Below, piece after piece: positions 34,359-43,139 of a stretch of 64,000 nucleotides of DNA. Location of the stretch: the NCBI RefSeq assembly GCF_016772275.1, contig NZ_CP065425.1, forward strand, positions 3,960,001-4,024,000, read 5' to 3'. This stretch comes from Heyndrickxia vini (GTDB lineage: Bacteria; Bacillota; Bacilli; Bacillales; Bacillaceae_C). A program made the translations under genes and the position numbers. The notes under the pieces were generated by a model. The model was not told the origin of the DNA, did no database searches, and was given only the letters and a program-made list of their open reading frames with translations. The first letter of the stretch is position 1, and every line of letters begins with the position of its first letter.

Positions 34359-37143
34359 AACTAGGTTGCTACATGTAGTAATAGAAAAATGTGAAGATGG
34401 AAAGTTTTTTATCCATGCTACTGATGAAAACGGAATTCATGTGAGTCCCACAGATTGGAAGCGCCAATTATTTATCTGGCACAAAGAAAGCTTTTTTGGT
34501 ACATCTCTGTCGCTCGAACAACATCATTCAATCGAAGGAGTGAAAGTGACTAGTTGGGAGCTCCTCACCCTATTAGCCACGGAGAGTTTCAGTTCCATAA
34601 TCCAGTGGGAGTGGGATGAACTCGGGCAAATGCTCTTATCCACCGCTTTTACAATGCATGAAGCTATTATCAAAGGAAGTTTCTCCCCTGTTTTTACACA
34701 AGATAAGCAAATGATTCAATGGCCACTTCCTTCACTCGTTATTGATGATTTCCATGATTCATTCTGGGAACAAACATTCAATGATAGGACTGTTCAATCG
34801 ATCATCGGAAATTGGTTTCAGTCAGCCGTAGACCACTATTTTCAAACAAAACCTGAAATAAGTGATAAGATTAATCACCTATTGACCTCCGGACTATCTG
34901 CAGAAGAGTTAACTTTGTATTTTGATGAGGTAAGCTTTCAAAAATGGCTAGGGATAGAAAATGATCGTCCATTTGAGATTGGGCTTCGGCTTTCCGAACC
35001 AGAGGAAGACCACGATAGTTGGAAACTAGAGACTGTATTGCGTGACCGTGGCTTGCCAGACCGTTTATATTCAATGAAGGATTCCCCTGCTAGATGGAAA
35101 CCATTTATCGCTGAGGTTTCGGAGGAATATCATCGTTGGTTAAAGCTTTTTCCTTGGTTAAAAGGTGTTAACGGCTTGACTGAAGAATTAGATGAAGACC
35201 AAGCATGGCTTTTTTTAACTGAAGCAAGTGAAAAATTACACGTATTGGGAGTTGAGATATTATTGCCTTCATGGTGGATGGCAATGAAAGATGCCCAAAT
35301 AGCAGTGAAAGCGAAAATGAAACAAACGAACACTAGTCACTCTCCGTCCTTTGTTGGTTTAAATGCTATGATTGATTTTGACTGGCGATTATCAGTTAAT
35401 GGTTCGGAGCTTTCAGAAGATGACTTTCAGCAGTTAATCGAGAGCCAAAGAAAATTAATTAAATTAAATGGCCAATGGGTTCGCTTTGATCCAAAAATGA
35501 TCAAACAGATTCAAGATTTAATGAAGCGAGCAAAAAAAGAAGGGTTAACAGTACGAGACATTTTTGAACAAGAATTAATCATCGATGATGTAGAAGTAGA
35601 TGAAGATTTTAATCCAAAAGCGTTTGCCAAAATTCAAATCGAATTAAATCGGTCTATAAAAAAATTAATTCAACAGCTTACGGATTTAACGAATATTCCA
35701 CAACTTCCCGTACCTAATGAGTTTCAAGGGCATTTACGTCCCTACCAAGTACAAGGATATAGTTGGTTAGCCTTTTTAAGGAAATTTCATTTTGGGGCCA
35801 TTCTAGCTGATGATATGGGGTTAGGGAAAACCATTCAGCTTATAGCGTATTTATTACATGTAAAAAAATTTAGTAAGTCGAATGCTCCTTCCCTAATCAT
35901 TTGTCCAACCTCTGTGCTCGGCAATTGGCAAAAGGAGTTCGTACGCTTTGCACCAAATTTAAACGTCATTCTTCATTATGGACCAAATCGTCCGAAAGGG
36001 GATTATTTTGGTGAATCTTTAAAAGATGCTGATGTCATTCTCACCACGTATGGCTTATCCCATTTAGATTTTGACGAGTTATCTGGTGTTGACTGGAGCA
36101 CGGTAGCAATTGACGAAGCACAAAATATTAAAAATTCCGGAACAAAGCAATCTCGTGCAATTAGAAAACTAAATGGGGAGCACAAAATTGCCCTGACAGG
36201 GACACCGATGGAAAACCGTTTATCAGAATTGTGGTCAATATTTGATTTCACGAATCATGGCTTTCTTGGTACTTTTTCGCAATTTCAAAAGAAGTATATT
36301 CTCCCGATTGAAAAGGATGGCTTAGAAGGAAAGATACGGGAACTGCAATCACTTATTCGGCCATTTTTATTAAGAAGAACAAAGCAAGATCCCGAAGTTG
36401 AACTAAATTTACCGGATAAGATAGAAGAAAAAGAATATTGCCCATTAACAACCGAACAAGCTTCTCTTTACGAGCAGCTCATCCGTGATACATTTGATCA
36501 AATTGAAACATTATCAAGCTTTGAGCGTAAAGGTCTTATTTTAAAAATGCTCAATCATTTAAAACAACTTTGTAATCATCCCGCTTTATATTTGAAAGAG
36601 GAAAGACCAAATAATGTAGTAAAACGGTCCCATAAAATTGAAAAGCTCATTGAACTGCTAACGTCAGTACTCGACGCAAACGAGGGATGTTTAATTTTTA
36701 CTCAGTATATAGGAATGGGGAAAATTATTCAGGAAACATTGAATTCCCATTTTAATTTAGATGTACCATTTTTAAATGGTAGCATGCCTAAAGCCAAACG
36801 TGATGAATATGTGCAATCCTTTCAAAATGGAGAGTTCCCTATTTTTCTAATCTCTCTAAAAGCCGGGGGAACTGGGTTGAATTTAACAGCTGCAAATCAT
36901 GTCATTCATTTTGATCGCTGGTGGAACCCTGCTGTTGAAAATCAAGCGACTGACCGTGTCTATCGAATTGGTCAAAGCCGTTTTGTTCATGTTCATAAAT
37001 TCATTACAACCGGTACATTAGAAGAGAAAATTGATGCAATGCTCGAAAAGAAACAAGCATTAAATGATGAAATTATCCAAAGCGATAATTGGATCACTGA
37101 GCTTTCGAATATTGAGCTACAAGATTTATTAGCACTATCCTAA
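34351..37143 (+). CDS. ywqA: SNF2-family DNA/RNA-dependent ATPase (YwqA-like)
   Basis: 930 residues. N-terminal SNF2-associated bacterial domain (about 1-430); helicase core with motif I LADDMGLGKT near 485, Ia ICPTSVLGNW, II IDEAQNIKN, III LTGTPMENR, V SLKAGGTGLNL and VI QATDRVYRIGQ. The motif set is complete, so it should be active as a translocase. Function of these bacterial SNF2 proteins is poorly known; coupling to a SWIM protein is typical. Terminator at 37178. Confidence 0.92.
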   Translation: MLKTRLLHVVIEKCEDGKFFIHATDENGIHVSPTDWKRQLFIWHKESFFGTSLSLEQHHSIEGVKVTSWELLTLLATESFSSIIQWEWDELGQMLLSTAFTMHEAIIKGSFSPVFTQDKQMIQWPLPSLVIDDFHDSFWEQTFNDRTVQSIIGNWFQSAVDHYFQTKPEISDKINHLLTSGLSAEELTLYFDEVSFQKWLGIENDRPFEIGLRLSEPEEDHDSWKLETVLRDRGLPDRLYSMKDSPARWKPFIAEVSEEYHRWLKLFPWLKGVNGLTEELDEDQAWLFLTEASEKLHVLGVEILLPSWWMAMKDAQIAVKAKMKQTNTSHSPSFVGLNAMIDFDWRLSVNGSELSEDDFQQLIESQRKLIKLNGQWVRFDPKMIKQIQDLMKRAKKEGLTVRDIFEQELIIDDVEVDEDFNPKAFAKIQIELNRSIKKLIQQLTDLTNIPQLPVPNEFQGHLRPYQVQGYSWLAFLRKFHFGAILADDMGLGKTIQLIAYLLHVKKFSKSNAPSLIICPTSVLGNWQKEFVRFAPNLNVILHYGPNRPKGDYFGESLKDADVILTTYGLSHLDFDELSGVDWSTVAIDEAQNIKNSGTKQSRAIRKLNGEHKIALTGTPMENRLSELWSIFDFTNHGFLGTFSQFQKKYILPIEKDGLEGKIRELQSLIRPFLLRRTKQDPEVELNLPDKIEEKEYCPLTTEQASLYEQLIRDTFDQIETLSSFERKGLILKMLNHLKQLCNHPALYLKEERPNNVVKRSHKIEKLIELLTSVLDANEGCLIFTQYIGMGKIIQETLNSHFNLDVPFLNGSMPKAKRDEYVQSFQNGEFPIFLISLKAGGTGLNLTAANHVIHFDRWWNPAVENQATDRVYRIGQSRFVHVHKFITTGTLEEKIDAMLEKKQALNDEIIQSDNWITELSNIELQDLLALS

Positions 37144-37177
37144 TTTTGAATAATACTAATTTTATATGCAAAAAAAT

Positions 37178-37200
37178 GACCAGCACGAATGTGTCTGGTC
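37178..37200 (+). terminator. Terminator after the SNF2 gene
   Basis: GACCAG stem/CTGGTC followed by TCAATTTTTTT. Confidence 0.8.
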
Positions 37201-37286
37201 TCAATTTTTTTGGGGACTATGAGGAAACGAAACTGTTACTTATCTCTGATGAGGATTGTTAGGAGTAAATAGATGAATGGTCGTTC

Positions 37287-37466
37287 CTATGAAACATTTT
37301 TTCTTGATAATGTGTGGTCATTCTGATGATTGTTCAGTAGTTGATTTTCTAAATGAGTGGTTTGTATGGAGAGATTAAACACCCTCTGATTGGCTCTTCC
37401 TAAAATGAGAATTAGGTCTTCAACTAAGCTCTCTAATTTTTCTATTCTTTGTTTTAAGTCTTCCAT
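37287..37466 (-). CDS. Small coiled-coil protein, 59 residues, unknown
   Basis: An open frame beginning MEDLKQRIEKLESLVEDL and ending SRKNVS. ATG at 37466 with AGAAGGGAT at 8-10 bases upstream. It is 18 bases after ssbB, so it is probably in the same operon. The N-terminal 25 residues show heptads (leucine or isoleucine at a/d), so it may form a short coiled coil. In B. subtilis ywpG follows ssbB, but I see no clear likeness. Confidence 0.6.
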   Translation of the reverse strand: MEDLKQRIEKLESLVEDLILILGRANQRVFNLSIQTTHLENQLLNNHQNDHTLSRKNVS

Positions 37467-37484
37467 TATCTAATCCCTTCTTTA

Positions 37485-37838
37485 TTAAGTTGTTATATGG
37501 AGCTCCCTATCTTCCGAAGGTTTTCCACCTAAAAATTTTACCGAATCGGCAACTACCTCAGTCACATACACCTTCTTCCCATCCTGATTTTCATAATTTC
37601 TCGTTTGAATCTTTCCAACAACGCCTAGAATGGACCCTTTCGTACAATATTTCGCTGTATTTTCGGCGGCCTTATTCCATAGTGTACATAAGACAAAATC
37701 AGCATCATATTCACCGGCACTATTCTTATATTGCCTATTAAGTGCAAGTGTAACATTCATTACCGCTTTCCCTTCCAGCGTATAACGAAGCTCAGGTTTT
37801 TTTGTTAACCTGCCAACTAAGGTCACTTGATTTAACAA
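37485..37838 (-). CDS. ssbB: Single-stranded DNA-binding protein, SsbB type
   Basis: 117 residues: one OB fold (residues 1-104: [45 protein letters not shown]) without the acidic DDDIPF tail of SsbA. The short form is the competence-associated SsbB of Bacillus. In B. subtilis its expression is ComK-dependent. A lone AAAA-N5-TTTT box occurs upstream near 37990 but is unpaired. Ribosome site AAGGAGG. Confidence 0.9.
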   Translation of the reverse strand: MLNQVTLVGRLTKKPELRYTLEGKAVMNVTLALNRQYKNSAGEYDADFVLCTLWNKAAENTAKYCTKGSILGVVGKIQTRNYENQDGKKVYVTEVVADSVKFLGGKPSEDRELHITT

Positions 37839-38060
37839 AAATATATCCTCCTTTCGTTTTCTGTTATTATCATAGCCTGATTTTCATATATGGTAAAATT
37901 GGGGAAATGGCGTTTTTTGTTCACTGAATTATTGAAAATACAAATTTGTGCAAGATTTATTCTTTATTTTAGTATGAGTTTCCTATTTAAAAAACGTTTT
38001 TAGGCATTTTTAATTTTTATTTTCATATGAGAGATGTATTTTCTTCATTCAAAGATAGTG

Positions 38061-38069
38061 TGATATAAT
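38061..38069 (+). promoter_or_regulatory. Extended -10 promoter of ywpF
   Basis: TGATATAAT is a perfect extended -10 element 28 bases upstream of the ywpF ATG. The -35 region is poor. Confidence 0.55.
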
Positions 38070-38097
38070 TTGTTTTAAATATGGAGGAGGAGTTTAA

Positions 38098-38535
38098 ATG
38101 AAAACCTTCAAAATTGTTTCTTTACAAATCGTTGATGATGGAAATATGATGAATATCCCTTTAGAAGATGGCTTAATCATTAATAAAGAAGACGGGAAAG
38201 CAACTTGGCTAATAGAGGCATACACGGATAGTAAATTTTATGATTATTTTCGCATAATACAGCAAAAAAACGAAGATGTTGATGTCCAAGTAATTATCAC
38301 TCATGAGGGCAATGACCCTGCCCCATTTAGCACACATATTCGAGGGATAAAAAAATTCGAAAAAAATATAAGCGTATTACTTGAAGGACATCTAAATGTG
38401 AAACGAAGTAAATATGCCGAGTTATTACTAACTGAATTAGTCAATGAAGGTTATAGCGGGGATGAATTAGTGCAGGAATTTTCAAACCGCTTAAAGAAAA
38501 AGACGCGCTTTGCCGTTCCAAAAAGTAAGATATAA
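38098..38535 (+). CDS. ywpF: YwpF family protein
   Basis: 145-residue soluble protein of unknown function. Matches the B. subtilis YwpF type (TFKIVSLQIVDD start, IPLEDGLIINKED, ending with a basic segment). Its neighbours here (ssbB on one side, fabZ and flhP on the other) are those of B. subtilis ywpF. ATG follows GGAGGAGG. N-terminal part is beta-rich; C-terminal 40 residues (ELVQEFSNRLKKKTRF) are helical. Confidence 0.85.
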   Translation: MKTFKIVSLQIVDDGNMMNIPLEDGLIINKEDGKATWLIEAYTDSKFYDYFRIIQQKNEDVDVQVIITHEGNDPAPFSTHIRGIKKFEKNISVLLEGHLNVKRSKYAELLLTELVNEGYSGDELVQEFSNRLKKKTRFAVPKSKI

Positions 38536-38611
38536 CAGGAACAAAACTGCAATATTTAGACAAGCACCCTCTCCCTCAAAAGAAATGAAAAAGGTGCTCG
38601 TAATGGATCGT

Positions 38612-38923
38612 TTATTTATTTTTATCCTTGTCTTTATTGGGATTGGTGTTCATATTTAAGTCTGTATCTTCTTTATCAATTTTATTGTCTGTGTCATTTG
38701 TATTATCGTCGTGTAAATCAGTTTTATTATTATTTAGATCGCTATTATCTAAATTGTTATTTTTCACGTCTGGAGTATTATTATCATTTACGTCATTTTT
38801 GTCCACATCATTTACTCCGTTATTATCGTTAGGTGGCGGTGGCTTTTGGTCATTGTTTGCACAGCCAAATAGTAGCATGGTTGCAAGAAGTGAACCTCCT
38901 ACTATTTTCAATAGTTTACCCAT
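38612..38923 (-). CDS. Asp/Asn-rich low-complexity lipoprotein
   Basis: 103 residues from the ATG at 38923 (AAAGGTGA upstream at 8 bases). Signal peptide MGKLLKIVGGSLLATMLL and lipobox LFGC, so it is lipidated. After the cysteine the mature chain (about 85 residues) is almost only Asp, Asn, Lys, Thr and Pro, with imperfect DN-type units, and is expected to be disordered. No domain is recognisable. It could be a surface spacer or a metal-binding acidic polymer, but this is a guess. Confidence 0.75.
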   Translation of the reverse strand: MGKLLKIVGGSLLATMLLFGCANNDQKPPPPNDNNGVNDVDKNDVNDNNTPDVKNNNLDNSDLNNNKTDLHDDNTNDTDNKIDKEDTDLNMNTNPNKDKDKNK

Positions 38924-39011
38924 ATTATTAATCACCTTTTTCATATTGTTTTTCGGGACCATAATTTCGGTCTGACATTAATATTCCCTCACAATACAAA
39001 TGAATACAAAA

Positions 39012-39039
39012 AAAGAGATTTGTTTTCACAAATCTCTTT
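39012..39039 (-). terminator. Terminator after fabZ
   Basis: Minus strand 11-bp perfect stem AAAGAGATTTG/CAAATCTCTTT and a T tract. Confidence 0.88.
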
Positions 39040-39046
39040 CAAAAAG

Positions 39047-39472
39047 TTACTTACCTAGCGCAAACATCATTTCTGTTTCGCAAACTAATTCACCATTCAC
39101 TGTTGCTACACCTTTTCCTTTACCAATCGGCCCTTTAAAACGAATCATTTCCACTTCAAGTCTTAATTGGTCACCAGGCTTTACTTGACGCTTAAAGCGA
39201 CAGTTATCAATTCCAGTAAAAAAGGCAAGTCGCCCTCTATTTTCTTCCTTTTTTAGCATGGCTACTGCACCGACTTGTGCAAGAGCTTCAACGATTAGTA
39301 CACCCGGCATAACTGGATATTCAGGAAAATGTCCATTAAAAAAGTCTTCATTACCAGTTACATTTTTTACTCCAACAGCACTTTTGCCTTCTTCTACTTC
39401 TAAAATTTGATCGATAAGTAAAAAAGGATAGCGATGTGGAATAATCTCTTTAATTTGTTGAATATCTAACAT
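39047..39472 (-). CDS. fabZ: 3-hydroxyacyl-[acyl-carrier-protein] dehydratase FabZ
   Basis: 141-residue hot-dog-fold dehydratase that removes water from 3-hydroxyacyl-ACP in fatty acid elongation. Catalytic His is in [16 protein letters not shown] (about 45-60), the Glu in [12 protein letters not shown]. Equivalent to B. subtilis ywpB. Separated from the upstream small membrane protein gene by a terminator, so it has its own promoter, or is transcribed only by read-through. Confidence 0.96.
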   Translation of the reverse strand: MLDIQQIKEIIPHRYPFLLIDQILEVEEGKSAVGVKNVTGNEDFFNGHFPEYPVMPGVLIVEALAQVGAVAMLKKEENRGRLAFFTGIDNCRFKRQVKPGDQLRLEVEMIRFKGPIGKGKGVATVNGELVCETEMMFALGK

Positions 39473-39502
39473 TGAAAAAAACCTCCAAACTAAATTAAAA
39501 AA

Positions 39503-39522
39503 GAAAGGGTGTCCACCCTTTC
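39503..39522 (-). terminator. Terminator between the EpuA-type gene and fabZ
   Basis: Minus strand 9-bp perfect stem GAAAGGGTG/CACCCTTTC with 2-base loop, then TTTTTT. Confidence 0.85.
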
Positions 39523-39789
39523 CTATTTTTTGTTCACTAAATCAATTATATGGGTCCAGGTAGATTTTTTCAATGCGTCCATCGGTTTTCCATCTCCAAT
39601 TACTCCATAACCAATAATAACACCAAGTATCAAACTTATGAACAAAGTAAAGACAACGATTATCACCCTTAACCAAATTGGGAATAGTCGAACACGTACC
39701 TTCTTATTTTCTTTTGGTGATTTCTTTACTTTTTCTTTTTTAAATTGTTCACGTGTCTTTGGATTGTGTTGGATTTCCTTTTCCGTCAT
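39523..39789 (-). CDS. EpuA-type small membrane protein
   Basis: 88 residues: basic N-terminus ([20 protein letters not shown] region), one membrane helix (about 41-65) and a short outer part with [19 protein letters not shown]. This is the pattern of the EpuA family, often labelled as a DNA-directed RNA polymerase subunit beta although it is not one. It follows flhP by 14 bases and probably shares its transcript. Role unknown. Confidence 0.8.
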   Translation of the reverse strand: MTEKEIQHNPKTREQFKKEKVKKSPKENKKVRVRLFPIWLRVIIVVFTLFISLILGVIIGYGVIGDGKPMDALKKSTWTHIIDLVNKK

Positions 39790-39803
39790 TGAATTAACCC
39801 CTT

Positions 39804-40637
39804 TTAACGAATACCATTAATTAGACCCATCATTTGATCTGACATCGTAATAGCTTTCGATTGAAATTGATATGAGCGTTGAACATTAATCAAGTCTGTC
39901 ATTTCTTTTCCTGTATCGACATTAGATGCCTCAAGTGAACCTTGTTTCATTGATATTTGATTTCTTAATTGACCCGTCATCTCGGTTAAAACATCATTGA
40001 TGTTTGTATTCGTAGTTTCGGGAATACCTAGGAGATTTTCTCCCTTTTGTTCAAGAAACTGAGGTTTTTTTACCGACACCATGCCTAAATTAGCTGTTTG
40101 TTGTTCGCCATTTGTTAATTTAACAGTAATCTTTCCGTTATCCGAAATGGCATAGTCCTTTGCATTTTTGTTAAAAATAATCATCTGATTATTTTCATCT
40201 AGTACTGGATAACCACTATTGTTGACCAGGACCACTTCATTCGTACCCATCGGTGAGAATGAAAAGTTTCCATCACGTGTATAACAAATTTCATTTTTTC
40301 CATTATTATTTGTCAACACTTTAAAGAATTGCTTTTCATTCATTAAAGCTACATCTAACGGTCTGCCCGTTTCTTTAAGATTTCCCTGGGTCAATACAAG
40401 CTGGGATTGTGCCATTTTTGCACCTGTCCCTAAACGTATTTCTGTAGGCGTTAGTCTACCTATTTCGTCGTTTTTATTCGGCTGATTATTAAAGGATTGC
40501 GCTAAAAGGTCTGTAAAAGTAACTTCCCTTTTTTTAAACCCATTTGTATCTGCATTGGCCATATTATTACTAATAATATCAAGTTGTTTTTGCAGTTGAT
40601 TCATTGTATTAGATGCGATTATCATTGATCTATTCAC
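39804..40637 (-). CDS. flhP: Flagellar rod/hook-basal body protein FlhP
   Basis: 277 residues. N-terminal NNMANADTNGFKKREVTF (about 23-40) is the flagellar basal-body rod motif, and the C-terminal INVQRSYQFQSKAITMSDQ is the conserved coiled-coil partner (FlgG-like). In B. subtilis FlhO and FlhP are rod proteins at the top of the basal body. GTG start follows GAGGGAAT. 28 bases after flhO. Confidence 0.88.
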   Translation of the reverse strand: MNRSMIIASNTMNQLQKQLDIISNNMANADTNGFKKREVTFTDLLAQSFNNQPNKNDEIGRLTPTEIRLGTGAKMAQSQLVLTQGNLKETGRPLDVALMNEKQFFKVLTNNNGKNEICYTRDGNFSFSPMGTNEVVLVNNSGYPVLDENNQMIIFNKNAKDYAISDNGKITVKLTNGEQQTANLGMVSVKKPQFLEQKGENLLGIPETTNTNINDVLTEMTGQLRNQISMKQGSLEASNVDTGKEMTDLINVQRSYQFQSKAITMSDQMMGLINGIR

Positions 40638-40665
40638 AATTCGATTCCCTCACATTAATTTTCTC

Positions 40666-41475
40666 TTAACCATTTACACGACCAATTTCATTTACTGCTC
40701 GTTCCATGCTTTTATCGTATGCCTGAAGAACCTTTTGATTTGCCTCAAATGAACGATACGTTGAAAGCATGTCAGTCATTGTTTGTGAGATATCCACATT
40801 CGATCGTTCAAGAAATCCTTGCTGAAGACGATATTGGTTATTGGCTGCATTTGGAAGGCCGCGGTTATTTTCTGTACGATATAAACCGTCCCCTTCTTTT
40901 AATAAGTCCTCGGGATTATTTGTATACACGATACCTAATCGAGCTCTTGTCCCATCAGCAGTTATTGTTCCGTTATTGTCAACCTCAAATTGATCGCTGT
41001 TTAATTGAATCCTATTTTGCTGATTATCCAAAACATAAAGACCATTTGCAGTAGTAAGATATCCATTGGGATCGATGGTAAAATTACCATTGCGGGTATA
41101 TTTCGTTTCTCCATTTTGATCCTGAACGGTAAAAAAAGCACTGCTTTTGTTTCCATTTAAATCAATAATAGCTAAATCTGTCTTTAAACCCGTTTCTTGC
41201 ATATCGCCTTGTAAAAATTTCGGGATAGCTTCCTGCAAATATACACCTGTATTGAGGGATCCTATATTTTGAAACCTAGAATAAGAAATACTATTTTCAA
41301 CTGGGATAGATTTCTTGTCAAGTCGTTGTAACAACATTTCAGGAAATGCTCTTATTGTTGATTGATCACTTTTAAATCCCGGTGTATTAGAATTTGCCAT
41401 ATTGTTTGTCAACAAGTCCGTTTTTCGCTGTTGAGTAATCATTCCTGATGCTGCTGTATAAAAGCCTCTTAACAT
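40666..41475 (-). CDS. flhO: Flagellar rod/hook-basal body protein FlhO
   Basis: 269 residues. N-terminal LRGFYTAASGMITQQRKTD and TNNMANSNTPGFKSD, plus C-terminal FLERSNVDISQTMTDML and TYRSFEANQKVLQAYD, are the two halves of the rod-protein helical bundle. First gene of flhO-flhP, between mbl and the EpuA-type gene, the same order as in B. subtilis. No other flagellar genes occur in this window. Confidence 0.9.
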   Translation of the reverse strand: MLRGFYTAASGMITQQRKTDLLTNNMANSNTPGFKSDQSTIRAFPEMLLQRLDKKSIPVENSISYSRFQNIGSLNTGVYLQEAIPKFLQGDMQETGLKTDLAIIDLNGNKSSAFFTVQDQNGETKYTRNGNFTIDPNGYLTTANGLYVLDNQQNRIQLNSDQFEVDNNGTITADGTRARLGIVYTNNPEDLLKEGDGLYRTENNRGLPNAANNQYRLQQGFLERSNVDISQTMTDMLSTYRSFEANQKVLQAYDKSMERAVNEIGRVNG

Positions 41476-41517
41476 TATCTACACCCGCCAATATTATATT
41501 TGAAGTCGTAATGACTA

Positions 41518-42516
41518 TTAAAATCTTCTGCTTGCAATTTTATCCATATTCTCAAGCATAATTCCCGTACCAATAGCAACCGAGTCCATTGGCTCCTCAG
41601 CCACTAATACAGGGACTTTTAACTCTTCCGCTAGTAATTGATCTATTCCGTGTAAAAGAGCGCCACCGCCTGTTAAAATCACTCCACGGTCAATGATATC
41701 AGCAGATAACTCTGGAGGAGTTTTCTCTAACACATTTTTAGCCGCTTGCACGATTACAGAAACCGATTCTCTCAGCGCTGATTCAACTTCTTTTGAGTTT
41801 ACAGAAATAGTTCGTGGGAGACCTGTAACCATATCACGACCGCGAATTTCCATTTCCTCATTTCTAGAACCAGGGAATACTGTACCTATATTAATTTTAA
41901 TATTTTCTGCCGTACGTTCTCCAATTAGTAGCTTGTATTCCTTTTTAATGTATTGAAGGATTTCGGTATCAAATTTATCTCCAGCCATTTTAATTGATGC
42001 GGAAGTAACAATATCACCCATAGAAAGAACAGCAACATCCGTTGTTCCACCACCAATGTCGACTACCATATTCCCACTTGGCTGAAAAATATCCATTCCA
42101 GCTCCAATCGCGGCAACCTTTGGCTCTTCTTCTAAGTAAACCTTTTTTCCACCGCTTTTTTCAGCTGCTTCCCTAATAGCTTTTTGTTCCACACTTGTAA
42201 TGTTAGTAGGACAGCAAATTAAGATCCGCGGCTTTGATAAGAATCCCTTTACATTTAATTTATTGATAAAATGTCTAAGCATCGTTTCAGTCACATCAAA
42301 GTCAGCAATAACCCCATCTTTCAAAGGTCGAATTGCCACTATGTTTCCCGGAGTTCGTCCAACCATGCGACGAGCTTCTTCACCAACCGCCAATACTTTA
42401 TTCACATTTTTATCAATAGCAACGACAGATGGCTCGTTTAGAACGATCCCCTGTCCTTTTACATGTATTAATACATTCGCTGTTCCTAAGTCGATTCCAA
42501 TATCCTTTGCAAACAT
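41518..42516 (-). CDS. mbl: Actin-like cell-shape protein Mbl
   Basis: 332-residue MreB paralogue. ATPase motifs: phosphate-1 IDLGTANVLIHVKG (about 6-19), connect-1 and phosphate-2 VVDIGGGTTDVAVLSMG (about 157-173), and adenosine VILTGGGALLHG (about 285-296). Mbl filaments guide the elongation machinery along the membrane. Position between spoIIID and flhO matches B. subtilis mbl. Confidence 0.94.
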   Translation of the reverse strand: MFAKDIGIDLGTANVLIHVKGQGIVLNEPSVVAIDKNVNKVLAVGEEARRMVGRTPGNIVAIRPLKDGVIADFDVTETMLRHFINKLNVKGFLSKPRILICCPTNITSVEQKAIREAAEKSGGKKVYLEEEPKVAAIGAGMDIFQPSGNMVVDIGGGTTDVAVLSMGDIVTSASIKMAGDKFDTEILQYIKKEYKLLIGERTAENIKINIGTVFPGSRNEEMEIRGRDMVTGLPRTISVNSKEVESALRESVSVIVQAAKNVLEKTPPELSADIIDRGVILTGGGALLHGIDQLLAEELKVPVLVAEEPMDSVAIGTGIMLENMDKIASRRF

Positions 42517-42844
42517 TTAATTTATACTCCTTCCATCTTAAATCGTGCATTTAAAGGGTTATCTATGTAAAGTTTTTTGTCCAAATGTTTTTATTTCCCT
42601 AATTTAATATTCTAGCATATTTTTGTCGATTTTAGGAATGAATTGTCACAAAATATTTTTAAAAATATGGAAAAAATATATGAAACTTTTCTTATAGACA
42701 GAAAAGCGGAAGCGCCTTGCTCAGCCCCGACAAGCAAATAACCTTCGACAAATGAAGTTTGCCTTTTAACTTCAATGGTCGAAGGTTATTTGACCTCGAG
42801 GGGCTAGGTGCTGCAGCTGGACATCATTTTTAAAAAGTTAAAGA
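42517..42844. other. 328-base non-coding region upstream of mbl
   Basis: The region holds the best copy of the dispersed hairpin repeat (42701-42822) and presumably the mbl promoter, although no convincing -35/-10 pair is seen. No ORF is supported. Confidence 0.5.
42701..42822. repeat. Dispersed hairpin repeat, copy 2 (most complete)
   Basis: One long hairpin of about 120 bases. Outer arms AGCGCC/GGTGCT, then AGCCCC (42723-42728)/GGGGCT (42800-42805), then a perfect 15-bp arm CAAATAACCTTCGAC (42735-42749) against 42778-42792, then TGAAGTT (42753-42759)/AACTTCA (42768-42774). Begins GAAAAGCGGAAGCGCC and ends with GCAGCTGGAC. Three shorter copies are in the window. Confidence 0.85.
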
Positions 42845-42865
42845 AGCAATCTTATTTAGATTGCT
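42845..42865 (-). terminator. Terminator after spoIIID
   Basis: 8-bp perfect stem AGCAATCT/AGATTGCT, then TCTTTAACTTTTT on the minus strand. Confidence 0.75.
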
Positions 42866-42875
42866 CCACATTCCC

Positions 42876-43139
42876 CTAATTACTTTGAAATTCTTCTTTT
42901 TTATATTTTTGTTTAGTTGCTTCACCACCACGAAGATGGCGTATTGATTTATGATAATCTAATATTTCCTTTACTTCATTGGCAAGTTCCGGATTTATTT
43001 CTGGTAATCGTTCTGTAAGGTCTTTGTGGACAGTACTTTTGGACACGCCAAACTCCTTCGCTATTACGCGAACTGTTTTTCTCGTCTCCACGATATACTT
43101 TCCAATCTTGATAGTTCTCTCTTTGATGTAATCGTGCAC
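42876..43139 (-). CDS. spoIIID: Sporulation transcription factor SpoIIID
   Basis: 87 residues. Mother-cell regulator that modulates sigma-E and sigma-K genes. Helix-turn-helix KTVRVIAKEFGVSKSTVHKD (about 22-41) and basic C-terminal stretch IRHLRGGEATKQKYKKEEF bind DNA. GTG start at 43139 (VHDYIKERTI) follows GGGGAGGG; 6 upstream in-frame codons are excluded because the ribosome site lies within them. Sequence is nearly identical to my memory of the B. subtilis protein. Confidence 0.95.
   Translation of the reverse strand: MHDYIKERTIKIGKYIVETRKTVRVIAKEFGVSKSTVHKDLTERLPEINPELANEVKEILDYHKSIRHLRGGEATKQKYKKEEFQSN

Noticed and set aside
37985-38003. ComK-like box AAAA-N5-TTTT between ssbB and ywpF
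   Set aside because: Only one box; ComK sites need two properly spaced boxes.
38563-38598. Hairpin AGCACC/GGTGCT between ywpF and the lipoprotein gene
   Set aside because: Only six pairs with a long loop and no T run; not convincing as terminator.
40719-41054. Plus-strand open frame of 111 codons opposite flhO
   Set aside because: Antisense shadow of flhO without ribosome site.
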